15,121 nt of DNA from DUEL01 sp964580565 (lineage in GTDB: Bacteria; Chloroflexota; Anaerolineae; B4-G1; DUEL01), in NCBI GenBank assembly GCA_964580565.1, contig CAZOLN010000061.1, forward strand, positions 1 through 15,121, written 5' to 3'. Under the pieces are notes generated by a model. That model was not told the origin of the DNA. It saw only the letters and a list, made by a program, of their open reading frames with translations, and made no database searches. Each line of letters opens with the position of its first letter. Within the stretch, counting starts at the first letter, position 1. This document shows positions 1 to 6,921 of this stretch, piece after piece. The position numbers were made by a program, and so were the translations under genes.

Positions 1-2727
1 GACGTGGACCAGATCGAGGGGCTCTCCCCGGCCATCTCCATCGACCAGCGGGGGGTCTCCCACAACCCCCGCTCCACCGTGGGCACCGTCACCGAGATCT
101 ACGACTACCTCCGCCTCCTCTACGCCCGCATCGGGGTGCCCCACTGCCCGAAGTGCGGCCGGGAGGTGACCCGCCAGTCAGCCCAGGAGATCGTGGACGG
201 CATCCTCGCCCTCCCTCCCGGCACCCGCTTCCAGATCCTGGCTCCCCTGGTCAAGGACCGCAAGGGGCATCACCAGGCGGTCTTCGAGGAAGTGCGCAAG
301 GCCGGCTTCGTCCGCGTCCGGGTGGACGGGGTGGTGCGGGACGTGGACGAGGAGATCGCGTTGGACCGGTACAAGATGCACACCATCGAGGCGGTGGTGG
401 ACCGGCTGATCATCCCCGAGGAGATCGACGACGGCTTCCGCTCCCGCCTCACCGACTCGGTGGAGACCGCGCTCCAGATGGGGGACGGGGTCGTCATCGT
501 CAACGACGTCTCATCCGACCCGCCCCGCGACCTGCTCTACTCCGAACACCTGGCCTGCCCCGTCTGCGGGATCAGCCTCCCGGAGATCGAACCCCGCACC
601 TTCTCCTTCAACAGCCCCCACGGGGCCTGCCCCACCTGTCAAGGGTTGGGCACCCGGCTGGAGTTGGACCCCGACCTGGTGGTCCCCAACCCCGACCTCT
701 CGCTGGAGGAGGGGGCCATCCAGGCCTGGAACACCACCGACCGGAACGGGGTCTACTGGCAGATGCTGGAGGCGGTGACCCGGTACTACAACATCCCCAC
801 CGACCGGCCCTGGCGGGAGTTGAGCCCCACCCAGCGGCGCATCATCCTCTACGGCAGCGGCGATGAAGAGATCCCGGTGCACTACGTGATGCGGGACGGC
901 GGCCGCCGCGTCTTCCGCACCCGCTTCGAGGGGGTGATCCCCAACCTGGAGCGGCGGTATCGGGAGACCTCCTCCGACTACATCCGGGCCAAGATCGAGG
1001 AGTTTATGAGCCGCAAGCCGTGCCCGGCCTGCAACGGCGCCCGGCTCCGCCCGGAGGCCCTCGCCGTCACCGTCGCCGGAAAGAACATCTACGAGATCAG
1101 CCGATGGCCGGTGAGCCGTCTCTTGGAGTGGATCGACGCGTTGAGCGGTTTCAGGTTCCGGGTTCAAGAGTTTCAGGTTGAGAACCTGGAACCTGAAACC
1201 ATGAAACCTGAAACCAGTCCTTTGACCGAGAAGGAGTGGCTGATCGCGAGGCGCATCCTCAAGGAGGTGCGCGACCGGCTCCAGTTCATGGTCAACGTGG
1301 GGCTGGACTACCTGACGCTGGATCGGACGGCGGCGACGTTGGCGGGCGGGGAGGCCCAGCGGATCCGGCTGGCGACCCAGATCGGCTCCCAACTGACGGG
1401 GGTCCTCTACGTGCTGGACGAGCCGACCATCGGGCTGCACCAGCGGGACAACGCCCGGTTGATCCGCACCCTGATGGGGATGCGCGACCTGGGGAACACC
1501 CTCATCGTCGTCGAGCACGACGAATCGATGATCCGCGCCGCCGACTGGATCATCGACCTGGGACCGGGGGCCGGGGAGCAGGGCGGTGAGGTGGTCGTCG
1601 CCGGGACGCTGGAGGACGTCTTGAACCACCCCCAGAGCGTCACCGGGGCCTACCTCTCCGGCCGCCGCTCCATCCCCGTCCCCGAGAAGCGACGGCCCGG
1701 CAACGGGAAGTTCCTGGTCATCCGGGGGGCCCGCGAGCACAACCTGAAGAACATCGACGTCCGCATCCCGCTGGGGATGTTCGTCTGCATCACCGGCGTC
1801 TCCGGCTCCGGCAAGTCCACCCTCCTGGTGGACATCCTCTACCGCCGCCTGGCCCAGATCCTCCACGGCTCCCGCGAACCGGCGGGCGACCACGACGGGA
1901 TCGAGGGGGTAGAGCACATCGACAAGGTGATCAACATCGACCAGTCTCCCATCGGCCGGACCCCCCGCTCCAACCCGGCCACCTACACCAACCTCTTCAC
2001 CCCGATCCGGGAACTGTTCGCCTCCCTGCCGGAATCCCGCATCCGCGGCTACCGCCCCGGCCGGTTCTCCTTCAACGTCAAGGGCGGCCGGTGCGAGGCG
2101 TGCCAGGGGCACGGCACGCTCCGCATCGAGATGCAGTTCCTGCCCGACGTCTACGTCCCCTGCGACGTCTGCAAGGGGAGGCGGTACAACCGGGAGACGT
2201 TGCAGGTCCGCTTCAAGGGGAAGAACATCGCCGAGGTGCTGGATATGACGGTGGACGAGGCGGCGGAGTTCTTCTCCGCCTTCCCCACCATCCGCCGCAA
2301 GTTGCAGACCCTGCAGGATGTGGGGCTGGGCTACATCCGCCTGGGCCAGCCCGCGCCGACCCTCTCCGGCGGCGAGGCGCAGCGGGTGAAACTCTCGCGG
2401 GAACTCTCCAAGAAGGCCACCGGCCGCACCCTCTACGTGCTGGACGAGCCCAGCGTGGGGTTGCACGCGGCCGACGTGGACAAACTGATCGCGGTGCTCA
2501 ACCGGCTGGTGGACGCCGGCAACACGGTGGTCATCATCGAGCACCATCCCGACATCATCAAGGTGGCGGATTGGATCATCGACCTGGGGCCGGAGGGGGG
2601 CGACGGTGGTGGGTGGATCGTCGCCGAGGGGACCCCGGAGCAGGTGGCGCAGGTGGAGGCCAGTTACACGGGGCAGTTCCTGCGCCGACTGCTGCCAGCC
2701 ACGAATAGGGCACGAATACACGAATGA
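1..2727 (+). CDS. uvrA: UvrABC excinuclease ATPase subunit A (5'-truncated)
   Basis: DNA-damage sensor of nucleotide excision repair: a dimeric ABC-type ATPase that loads UvrB at lesions. The frame is open from base 1, and the first residues (DVDQIEGLSPAISIDQ) match UvrA about 73 residues in, so the start and the first Walker A lie off the left edge. In the 908 visible residues: zinc-module Cys pairs C49/C52, C186/C189, C210/C213, C341/C344, C698/C701 and C721/C724; first ABC signature LAGGEAQR 447-454 with Walker B and DEP 471-475; second Walker A GVSGSGKST 599-607; second signature LSGGEAQR 788-795 with LYVLDEP 811-817. Two oddities stand out. Residues 383-405 are encoded by a palindromic repeat absent from ordinary UvrA, and the last residues plus the stop codon come from another inverted repeat. 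All motifs are intact, so the protein is probably functional. Confidence 0.97.
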   Translation, partial: DVDQIEGLSPAISIDQRGVSHNPRSTVGTVTEIYDYLRLLYARIGVPHCPKCGREVTRQSAQEIVDGILALPPGTRFQILAPLVKDRKGHHQAVFEEVRKAGFVRVRVDGVVRDVDEEIALDRYKMHTIEAVVDRLIIPEEIDDGFRSRLTDSVETALQMGDGVVIVNDVSSDPPRDLLYSEHLACPVCGISLPEIEPRTFSFNSPHGACPTCQGLGTRLELDPDLVVPNPDLSLEEGAIQAWNTTDRNGVYWQMLEAVTRYYNIPTDRPWRELSPTQRRIILYGSGDEEIPVHYVMRDGGRRVFRTRFEGVIPNLERRYRETSSDYIRAKIEEFMSRKPCPACNGARLRPEALAVTVAGKNIYEISRWPVSRLLEWIDALSGFRFRVQEFQVENLEPETMKPETSPLTEKEWLIARRILKEVRDRLQFMVNVGLDYLTLDRTAATLAGGEAQRIRLATQIGSQLTGVLYVLDEPTIGLHQRDNARLIRTLMGMRDLGNTLIVVEHDESMIRAADWIIDLGPGAGEQGGEVVVAGTLEDVLNHPQSVTGAYLSGRRSIPVPEKRRPGNGKFLVIRGAREHNLKNIDVRIPLGMFVCITGVSGSGKSTLLVDILYRRLAQILHGSREPAGDHDGIEGVEHIDKVINIDQSPIGRTPRSNPATYTNLFTPIRELFASLPESRIRGYRPGRFSFNVKGGRCEACQGHGTLRIEMQFLPDVYVPCDVCKGRRYNRETLQVRFKGKNIAEVLDMTVDEAAEFFSAFPTIRRKLQTLQDVGLGYIRLGQPAPTLSGGEAQRVKLSRELSKKATGRTLYVLDEPSVGLHAADVDKLIAVLNRLVDAGNTVVIIEHHPDIIKVADWIIDLGPEGGDGGGWIVAEGTPEQVAQVEASYTGQFLRRLLPATNRARIHE
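1147..1215 (+). repeat. Palindromic repeat inserted in frame inside uvrA
   Basis: Arms 1147-1165 and 1182-1200 are 19 nt each and complementary at 18 of 19 positions. They are followed by a partial third unit at 1201-1215 (aaacctgaaacc type), and another tttcaggtt unit lies between the arms. The block is 69 nt, exactly 23 codons, and begins on a codon boundary, adding residues 383-405 to UvrA. With the block removed, the protein reads WIDALS-SPLTEKEWLIA, as ordinary UvrA does at this loop. A related unit recurs at 5474-5490. Repeats built on (gtttcag)n/aacctgaaac units are, to my knowledge, common dispersed elements in Chloroflexota genomes. Confidence 0.85.
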
Positions 2728-2765
2728 AGCACAGGTCCATTCGTGCATTCGTGCCCCATTCGTGG
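2699..2765. repeat. 28-bp inverted repeat overlapping the uvrA 3' end
   Basis: Arm 2699-2726 and arm 2738-2765 are complementary at 26 of 28 positions around an 11-nt loop. The repeated unit is of the type cacgaat(a/g). The left arm encodes the last seven or so residues of UvrA (TNRARIHE) and nearly all of its TGA stop (2725-2727). In RNA it would form a long hairpin directly after the stop codon. It could limit read-through or protect the uvrA 3' end, but no T-tract follows, so it is not a classical intrinsic terminator. It ends 6 nt before the -35 of the gltX promoter. Confidence 0.85.
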
Positions 2766-2771
2766 CGGCCC

Positions 2772-2800
2772 TTGACGTCCCCCGTTCCCCCGTGTAAAAT
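2772..2800 (+). promoter_or_regulatory. Sigma70-type promoter for the gltX operon
   Basis: TTGACG (2772-2777), a 17-nt spacer, then TAAAAT (2795-2800) match the sigma70 consensus at five of six positions in each box. It is AT-rich against its surroundings and is the only good candidate between uvrA and gltX. Transcription would start near 2807, giving a leader of about 110 nt that contains the inverted repeat 2819-2893. It would serve gltX and the overlapping genes after it. Confidence 0.7.
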
Positions 2801-2818
2801 GCAACCGGTCTGATTGAC

Positions 2819-2893
2819 ACCACAGAGGCACAGAGAACACAGAGGGGTTGTCTGTAAATAGAGGAGACTCTGTGCCCTCTGCGTCTCTGCGGT
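2819..2893. repeat. Inverted repeat (cacagag family) in the gltX leader
   Basis: Arms 2819-2844 and 2868-2893 (26 nt each) pair at 21 of 26 positions around a 23-nt loop. The left arm matches 24 of 26 bases of the left arm of a second copy at 12201-12226, upstream of the methylmalonyl-CoA mutase gene. In the predicted gltX transcript it forms a leader hairpin ending 24 nt before the start codon. Repeats of the accacagagacacagag type are, as I recall, dispersed in many bacterial genomes. Whether this copy regulates translation is unknown. Confidence 0.8.
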
Positions 2894-2917
2894 TAACTAC
2901 AGACACGAGGTGAGGTG

Positions 2918-4426
2918 ATGACCGTTCGCGTTCGTTTTGCACCCAGTCCGACCGGCGATCCGCACATCGGCAACATCCGCACGGTGATCTTCAACTGGCT
3001 TTTCGCCCGCAAGATGGGCGGGCAGTTCATCCTCCGCATCGAAGATACCGACCGCACCCGGTTCAAGCCCGGCTCCATCGAGACGATTATGGAGGGCCTC
3101 CTCTGGCTGGGGCTGGATTGGGACGAGGGGCCGGGGCTGGAGGAGTTGCAGCGGGCCGGCGTGAAGGACGCCGAGAAGTACGCCGTCGGCGGTCCCTACG
3201 GGCCGTACTTCCAGTCGGAGCGGCTGCACCTGTACCGGGAGGTCGCCGAGGAACTGATCGAGCGGGGGTGGGCCTACCGGTGCAACTGCTCGCCGGAGCG
3301 GCTGGAGCGGGTGCGGGCGATGCAGCGGGCCCGCGGTCAGCGGACGATGTACGACCGCCACTGCCGGAGCCTCCCGCCGGACGCCATCTCCCCCGACGAG
3401 CCCCACGTCATCCGGCTCAAGGTCCCCCTGACCGGCCGCACCGTCTTCCACGACATGCTCCGGGGGGAGTTATCCTTCGAGAACGCCAGCATCGACGACC
3501 AGATCCTCCTCAAGTCCGACGGCTTCCCCACCTACCACCTGGCGGTCGTGGTGGACGATCATTACATGCAGATCACCCACGTCATCCGGGGGGACGACTG
3601 GATCGCCAGCACTCCGAAGCGGATCCTGATCTACCAGGCGATGGGGTGGGAGCCGCCGACCTACTGCCACGTCCCGCTGGTCAACGGCCCGGACGGGAAG
3701 AAGCTCTCCAAGCGGCACGGCGCGATCTCCATCACCGAGTTCCGCGACCAGGGGTACCTGCCGGACGCGCTGTTCAACTTCCTGGCCCTGCTGGGCTGGG
3801 CGCCCGGGCAGGGGGACGAACAGGAGATCTTCACCCGCGAGGAACTGATCGACCGGTTCGACCTCTCCCGCGTCAACCGGGCCCCGGCCATCTTCTCCTA
3901 CGACAAACTGGACTGGATGAACGGGGTCTACATCCGCAACCTCTCCCGGGACGACCTGCTGGAGCGGCTGATCCCGGTCTGGCAGCGGGCCGGGCTGGTC
4001 CCCGACCCGTGCCCGGAGGAGACGCGGGCGGTGCTCCGCCGGATCGTCCCGCTGATCCAGGAGCGGATCAAGCGGCTGAACGACGTGGTCGCGCTGACCG
4101 ACTTCTTCTTCGTCGAGATCGAACCGCCGTCGGCGGAGGAGATGGTCCCCAAGGGGCTGGACGCGGAGCAGAGCGCCGAGGTCCTGGCCCGGGTGCGGGC
4201 GGTGCTGGCCGACCTGCCGGACTTCGATGAGGAACGGATCGAGCAGGCGCTGCGGGCGCTGGTGACGGAGTTGGGGCTGAAGAACCGGCAGGTCTTCGGC
4301 CTCATCCGCTGGGCGACCACCGGCAAGAAGGTCTCCCCGCCCCTCTTCGGCACGCTGAGCATCCTGGGCCGGGAGCGGACGCTGGCCCGTCTTGAGGCGG
4401 CGGAAAAGGTGCTGCGCGCGGGATGA
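2918..4426 (+). CDS. gltX: Glutamyl-tRNA synthetase
   Basis: Class I aminoacyl-tRNA synthetase that charges tRNA-Glu, in the cytoplasm; it may also charge tRNA-Gln where a GatCAB amidotransferase is present. At 502 residues it has the usual bacterial length. The HIGH-type motif is PHIGN (residues 15-19) after FAPSPTG, and the KMSKS-type motif is KLSKR (262-266). A zinc site of the E. coli type, C122-x-C124...Y145-x3-C149, is intact, and the C-terminal part is the helical anticodon-binding region. ATG at 2918 is preferred because GAGG at 2907-2910 lies 7 nt upstream; GTG at 2915 is the longer alternative. It has its own promoter and leader repeat, and its stop overlaps the next start as ATGA (4423-4426). 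That is an unusual link between a tRNA synthetase and a membrane-protein set. Discriminating versus non-discriminating specificity cannot be decided by eye. Confidence 0.97.
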   Translation: MTVRVRFAPSPTGDPHIGNIRTVIFNWLFARKMGGQFILRIEDTDRTRFKPGSIETIMEGLLWLGLDWDEGPGLEELQRAGVKDAEKYAVGGPYGPYFQSERLHLYREVAEELIERGWAYRCNCSPERLERVRAMQRARGQRTMYDRHCRSLPPDAISPDEPHVIRLKVPLTGRTVFHDMLRGELSFENASIDDQILLKSDGFPTYHLAVVVDDHYMQITHVIRGDDWIASTPKRILIYQAMGWEPPTYCHVPLVNGPDGKKLSKRHGAISITEFRDQGYLPDALFNFLALLGWAPGQGDEQEIFTREELIDRFDLSRVNRAPAIFSYDKLDWMNGVYIRNLSRDDLLERLIPVWQRAGLVPDPCPEETRAVLRRIVPLIQERIKRLNDVVALTDFFFVEIEPPSAEEMVPKGLDAEQSAEVLARVRAVLADLPDFDEERIEQALRALVTELGLKNRQVFGLIRWATTGKKVSPPLFGTLSILGRERTLARLEAAEKVLRAG

Positions 4427-6921
4427 TCCTCCGCTGGTATCTCGCCCTCCAGTTGTTCGGCCTGGCGGCGCTCCCGCTGACGCTGCGGCTCTTCCGCCAC
4501 CTCCCGGGCCAAGGGTACAGTTTCGCCCGCCCACTGGGGCTCTTGGTGGGCGGGTGGCTCTTCTGGATCTTGCTCACCTTCGGCTGGCTTCCCAACACCG
4601 CGGGCGCCATCCTCATCGTCCTGGCCCTCCTGGCGGCCGCGGGCCTGTACCTCGTCTCCCGGTCCTCCGACCTCTCCCTTCCCCCCCGCCGCCACGTCCT
4701 CGCCGTCGAACTCCTCTTCATCGTCGCCTTCGCCGCCTGGTGCGCGGTCCGCGCCCACATGCCGCGCATCGAAACCGCCGGGGGGGAGAAGTGGATGGAG
4801 ATCGGTTTCCTCAACGCCGTCCTCCGCTCCCCTCGCTTCCCCCCTCACGACCCCTGGCTCTCCGGCTTCGCCATCTCCTACTACTACTTCGGCTACGTGA
4901 TGATGGGGATGCTGGTCCGCCTCTCGGCGGTTCCCTCCACCATCGGCTTCAACCTGGGCATCGCCTCCCTTTTCGCCCTCACCTGCACCGGGGCCTACGG
5001 GCTGGTCTACGCGCTGCTGGCGCGGGAGGGGGAGGAGAAGGCGGCCTGGGGCGGGCTCCTCGGCCCCTTGCTGGTCGTGCTGACGGGCAACCTGGAGGGG
5101 CTGCTGGAGGTCTTCCACGCCCGGGGGCTCTTCCCGGCCTCCTTCTGGCGGTGGCTGGACATCCGATCCATCAACGTCCCTCCGCCGCCGCTGAGCGAGG
5201 GATCGTGGGTCCCCACCCGCTTCATCTGGTGGTGGCAGGCCTCCCGCGTCATCCACGATTACGCCCCCTGGCACACCCCGACCAACCCGGCCGAGTGGGA
5301 GGTCATCGACGAGTTCCCGGCCTTTTCCTTCATCCTCGGCGATATGCACCCCCACCTCCTCGGCCTCCCCTTCGTCCTCCTGGCCCTCGCCCTGGCGCTT
5401 GCCCTCTGGATGCGACCTGCTCCCCTGCGACCTGCTCCCCCTGACCGCCGACGTCTCACGCTTCGGTTTTCCAGTTTCAGGTTTCAGGTTACCCTGCCCC
5501 TTGCCCCCTGGAAACTCTTCCTCTACACCCTCTGTCTGGGCGGCCTGGGCTTCCTGAACACCTGGGACTTTCCCATCTATCTGTTCGTGGTCGTCGCCGC
5601 CTTCGGTTTAGCCTCTTACCACCGCGACCCCCAATCCGCGGTTCGATCCTCGCTCACCTTCGCCCTCCTCCTGGCCGTCGGCGGTTTCGCCCTCTATCTC
5701 CCCTTCTGGCTCGGCTTTCGCTCCCAGGCGGGAGGACTCCTGCCCAACCTGTTCAACTCCACCCGGTTCCCCCAGTTCCTGGTGATGTTCGGCCCCCTTC
5801 TCCTCCCCGTGGTGGCGCTGGTGGTCGCGGCGGCGCGGAGGCAGGGGGTAAAGGCCGGACAGGTGGCCCTTTGGACCGGGGCGATCCTGCTGGGGATGGT
5901 CCTCTTCCTCCTGCTGGCCGCCCTCGTCTCTCCTCAAGGCCGCCAGTACCTGGCCGCGTGGCGCAGCGGCGGGCCGATCCCCGGCCTGGAGTACATCCCA
6001 GACGCCCCCCGGCTGATCGGTCAGCGGCTGCTGGAGCGGCTCCTGGCCCCCTGGACCCCCCTGGCGTTGGCNNNNNNNNNNNNNNNNNNNNNNNNNNNNN
6101 NNNNNNNNNNNNNNNNNNNNNNNNNNNNNNNNNNNNNNNNNNNNNNNNNNNNNNNNNNNNNNNNNNNNNNNCTCCTCACCCTGGCGGTGGAGTTCGTCTA
6201 CCTGCGGGACATCTTCGGCACGCGGATGAACACCGTCTTCAAGTTCTACTTCCAGGCCTGGGTGGTGTGGGGGATCGCGGGAGCGTACGGGCTGGCGCGG
6301 GGGCTGATGCGGGGGAAGGCCTGGGCTGCGGCCGCGGTGTTGCTGATCCTCGCCGGGCTGGTCTACCCGGCGCTGGCGATTCCGGCGCGGGCGCAGGAGT
6401 ACGGCGGACCGCCCACCCTGGACGGTGCGGCTCACCTCCGCCAGATCTACGCCGCCGACTTCGAGGCCATCGCCTGGCTGAACGAAAACGTGGAGGGGAG
6501 GCCCGTCATCCTGGAGGCCCCCGGCGACCGCTTTCGCGCCTACACCTACGAGGGCCGGGTCTCCGCCTTCACCGGCCTGCCGACCCTGCTGGGGTGGGGC
6601 GGTCACGAGCATCAGTGGCGCGGCAACTACGACGAACCGGCCCGCCGGGAGCCGGACATCGAGGCGCTGTACACGACCACCGATCCGGCCGAAACCTTGA
6701 CGCTGCTGGACCGGTATGGTATAAGGTATGTCTACGTCGGTCCGTTGGAGCGGACCCGCTACCCCCCTGCGGGGCTGGCGAAGTTCGATTCCTTGCTGGA
6801 GACGGTTTACGACGCGGCCGGGGTGACCATTTACCGCTACACCCCGGCGGCAGGGGAGACACCCACCGATGCACCAGAACCGGAACCCACGCGGCCCAGA
6901 CAGCCGCTGGCAGTCCCTTGA
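4423..6921 (+). CDS. Chlor_Arch_YYY membrane protein (DUF2298/TIGR03662)
   Basis: Large multi-pass membrane protein of unknown biochemical function, in a family found mainly in Chloroflexi and Archaea. The family motif YYYxG is present (residues 153-157, YYYFG), followed by the typical stretches IDEFPAFSFILGDMHPH, GFLNTWDFPIY and YLRDIFGTRMNTVFKFYFQAW. The last 170 or so residues form a soluble tail (IAWLNENVEGRPVILE...YGIRYVYVG), probably outside the membrane and resembling the tails of GT-C glycosyltransferases. The start overlaps the gltX stop (ATGA), and the 3' end overlaps the next gene by 53 nt. The 100-N assembly gap falls in the middle; the frame agrees on both sides, but the true missing length is unknown. 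Bases 5411-5507 are a composite repeat that lengthens a loop between membrane segments. By neighbourhood it may help make or move a lipid-linked glycan; this is inference. Confidence 0.9.
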   Translation: MILRWYLALQLFGLAALPLTLRLFRHLPGQGYSFARPLGLLVGGWLFWILLTFGWLPNTAGAILIVLALLAAAGLYLVSRSSDLSLPPRRHVLAVELLFIVAFAAWCAVRAHMPRIETAGGEKWMEIGFLNAVLRSPRFPPHDPWLSGFAISYYYFGYVMMGMLVRLSAVPSTIGFNLGIASLFALTCTGAYGLVYALLAREGEEKAAWGGLLGPLLVVLTGNLEGLLEVFHARGLFPASFWRWLDIRSINVPPPPLSEGSWVPTRFIWWWQASRVIHDYAPWHTPTNPAEWEVIDEFPAFSFILGDMHPHLLGLPFVLLALALALALWMRPAPLRPAPPDRRRLTLRFSSFRFQVTLPLAPWKLFLYTLCLGGLGFLNTWDFPIYLFVVVAAFGLASYHRDPQSAVRSSLTFALLLAVGGFALYLPFWLGFRSQAGGLLPNLFNSTRFPQFLVMFGPLLLPVVALVVAAARRQGVKAGQVALWTGAILLGMVLFLLLAALVSPQGRQYLAAWRSGGPIPGLEYIPDAPRLIGQRLLERLLAPWTPLALXXXXXXXXXXXXXXXXXXXXXXXXXXXXXXXXXXLLTLAVEFVYLRDIFGTRMNTVFKFYFQAWVVWGIAGAYGLARGLMRGKAWAAAAVLLILAGLVYPALAIPARAQEYGGPPTLDGAAHLRQIYAADFEAIAWLNENVEGRPVILEAPGDRFRAYTYEGRVSAFTGLPTLLGWGGHEHQWRGNYDEPARREPDIEALYTTTDPAETLTLLDRYGIRYVYVGPLERTRYPPAGLAKFDSLLETVYDAAGVTIYRYTPAAGETPTDAPEPEPTRPRQPLAVP
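5411..5440 (+). repeat. Perfect 15-nt tandem duplication inside the YYY gene
   Basis: The 15-mer tgcgacctgctcccc occurs twice in a row (5411-5425 and 5426-5440), encoding RPAPL-RPAPP in the loop between two membrane segments. The unit is a multiple of three, so the frame is kept. It is the first part of a composite insertion that continues to about 5507. Confidence 0.85.
5474..5507 (+). repeat. Two dispersed repeat fragments inside the YYY gene
   Basis: 5474-5490 (gtttcaggtttcaggtt) belongs to the same family as the palindrome inside uvrA at 1147-1215. Directly after it, 5493-5507 is the exact reverse complement of 13960-13974, part of the purine-rich repeat upstream of the peroxiredoxin gene. 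Together they encode part of the loop FRFQVTLPLAPWK without breaking the frame. Confidence 0.75.
6072..6171. other. Assembly gap (100 N)
   Basis: Exactly 100 consecutive N, the conventional placeholder for a scaffold gap of unknown size. The reading frame on the two sides happens to agree (about 33 codons hidden), and both flanks fit one DUF2298 protein, so this is very probably one gene. The real number of missing bases may differ. Confidence 0.98.

Noticed and set aside
2738..2800. Intrinsic terminator after uvrA
   Set aside because: The hairpin is real but has no following T-run; kept only as a repeat with possible attenuating effect.
511..2823. Minus-strand open frame of 770 codons opposite uvrA
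   Set aside because: Shadow frame opposite well-conserved UvrA motifs, with low-complexity composition.
2699..2893. CRISPR-like array from repeated cacgaat and cacagag units
   Set aside because: The units are inverted arms of two palindromes, with no regular direct repeats and spacers.
6072..6171. Frameshift or gene break in the YYY gene
   Set aside because: It is a 100-N assembly placeholder; both flanks belong to one DUF2298 protein and agree in frame.
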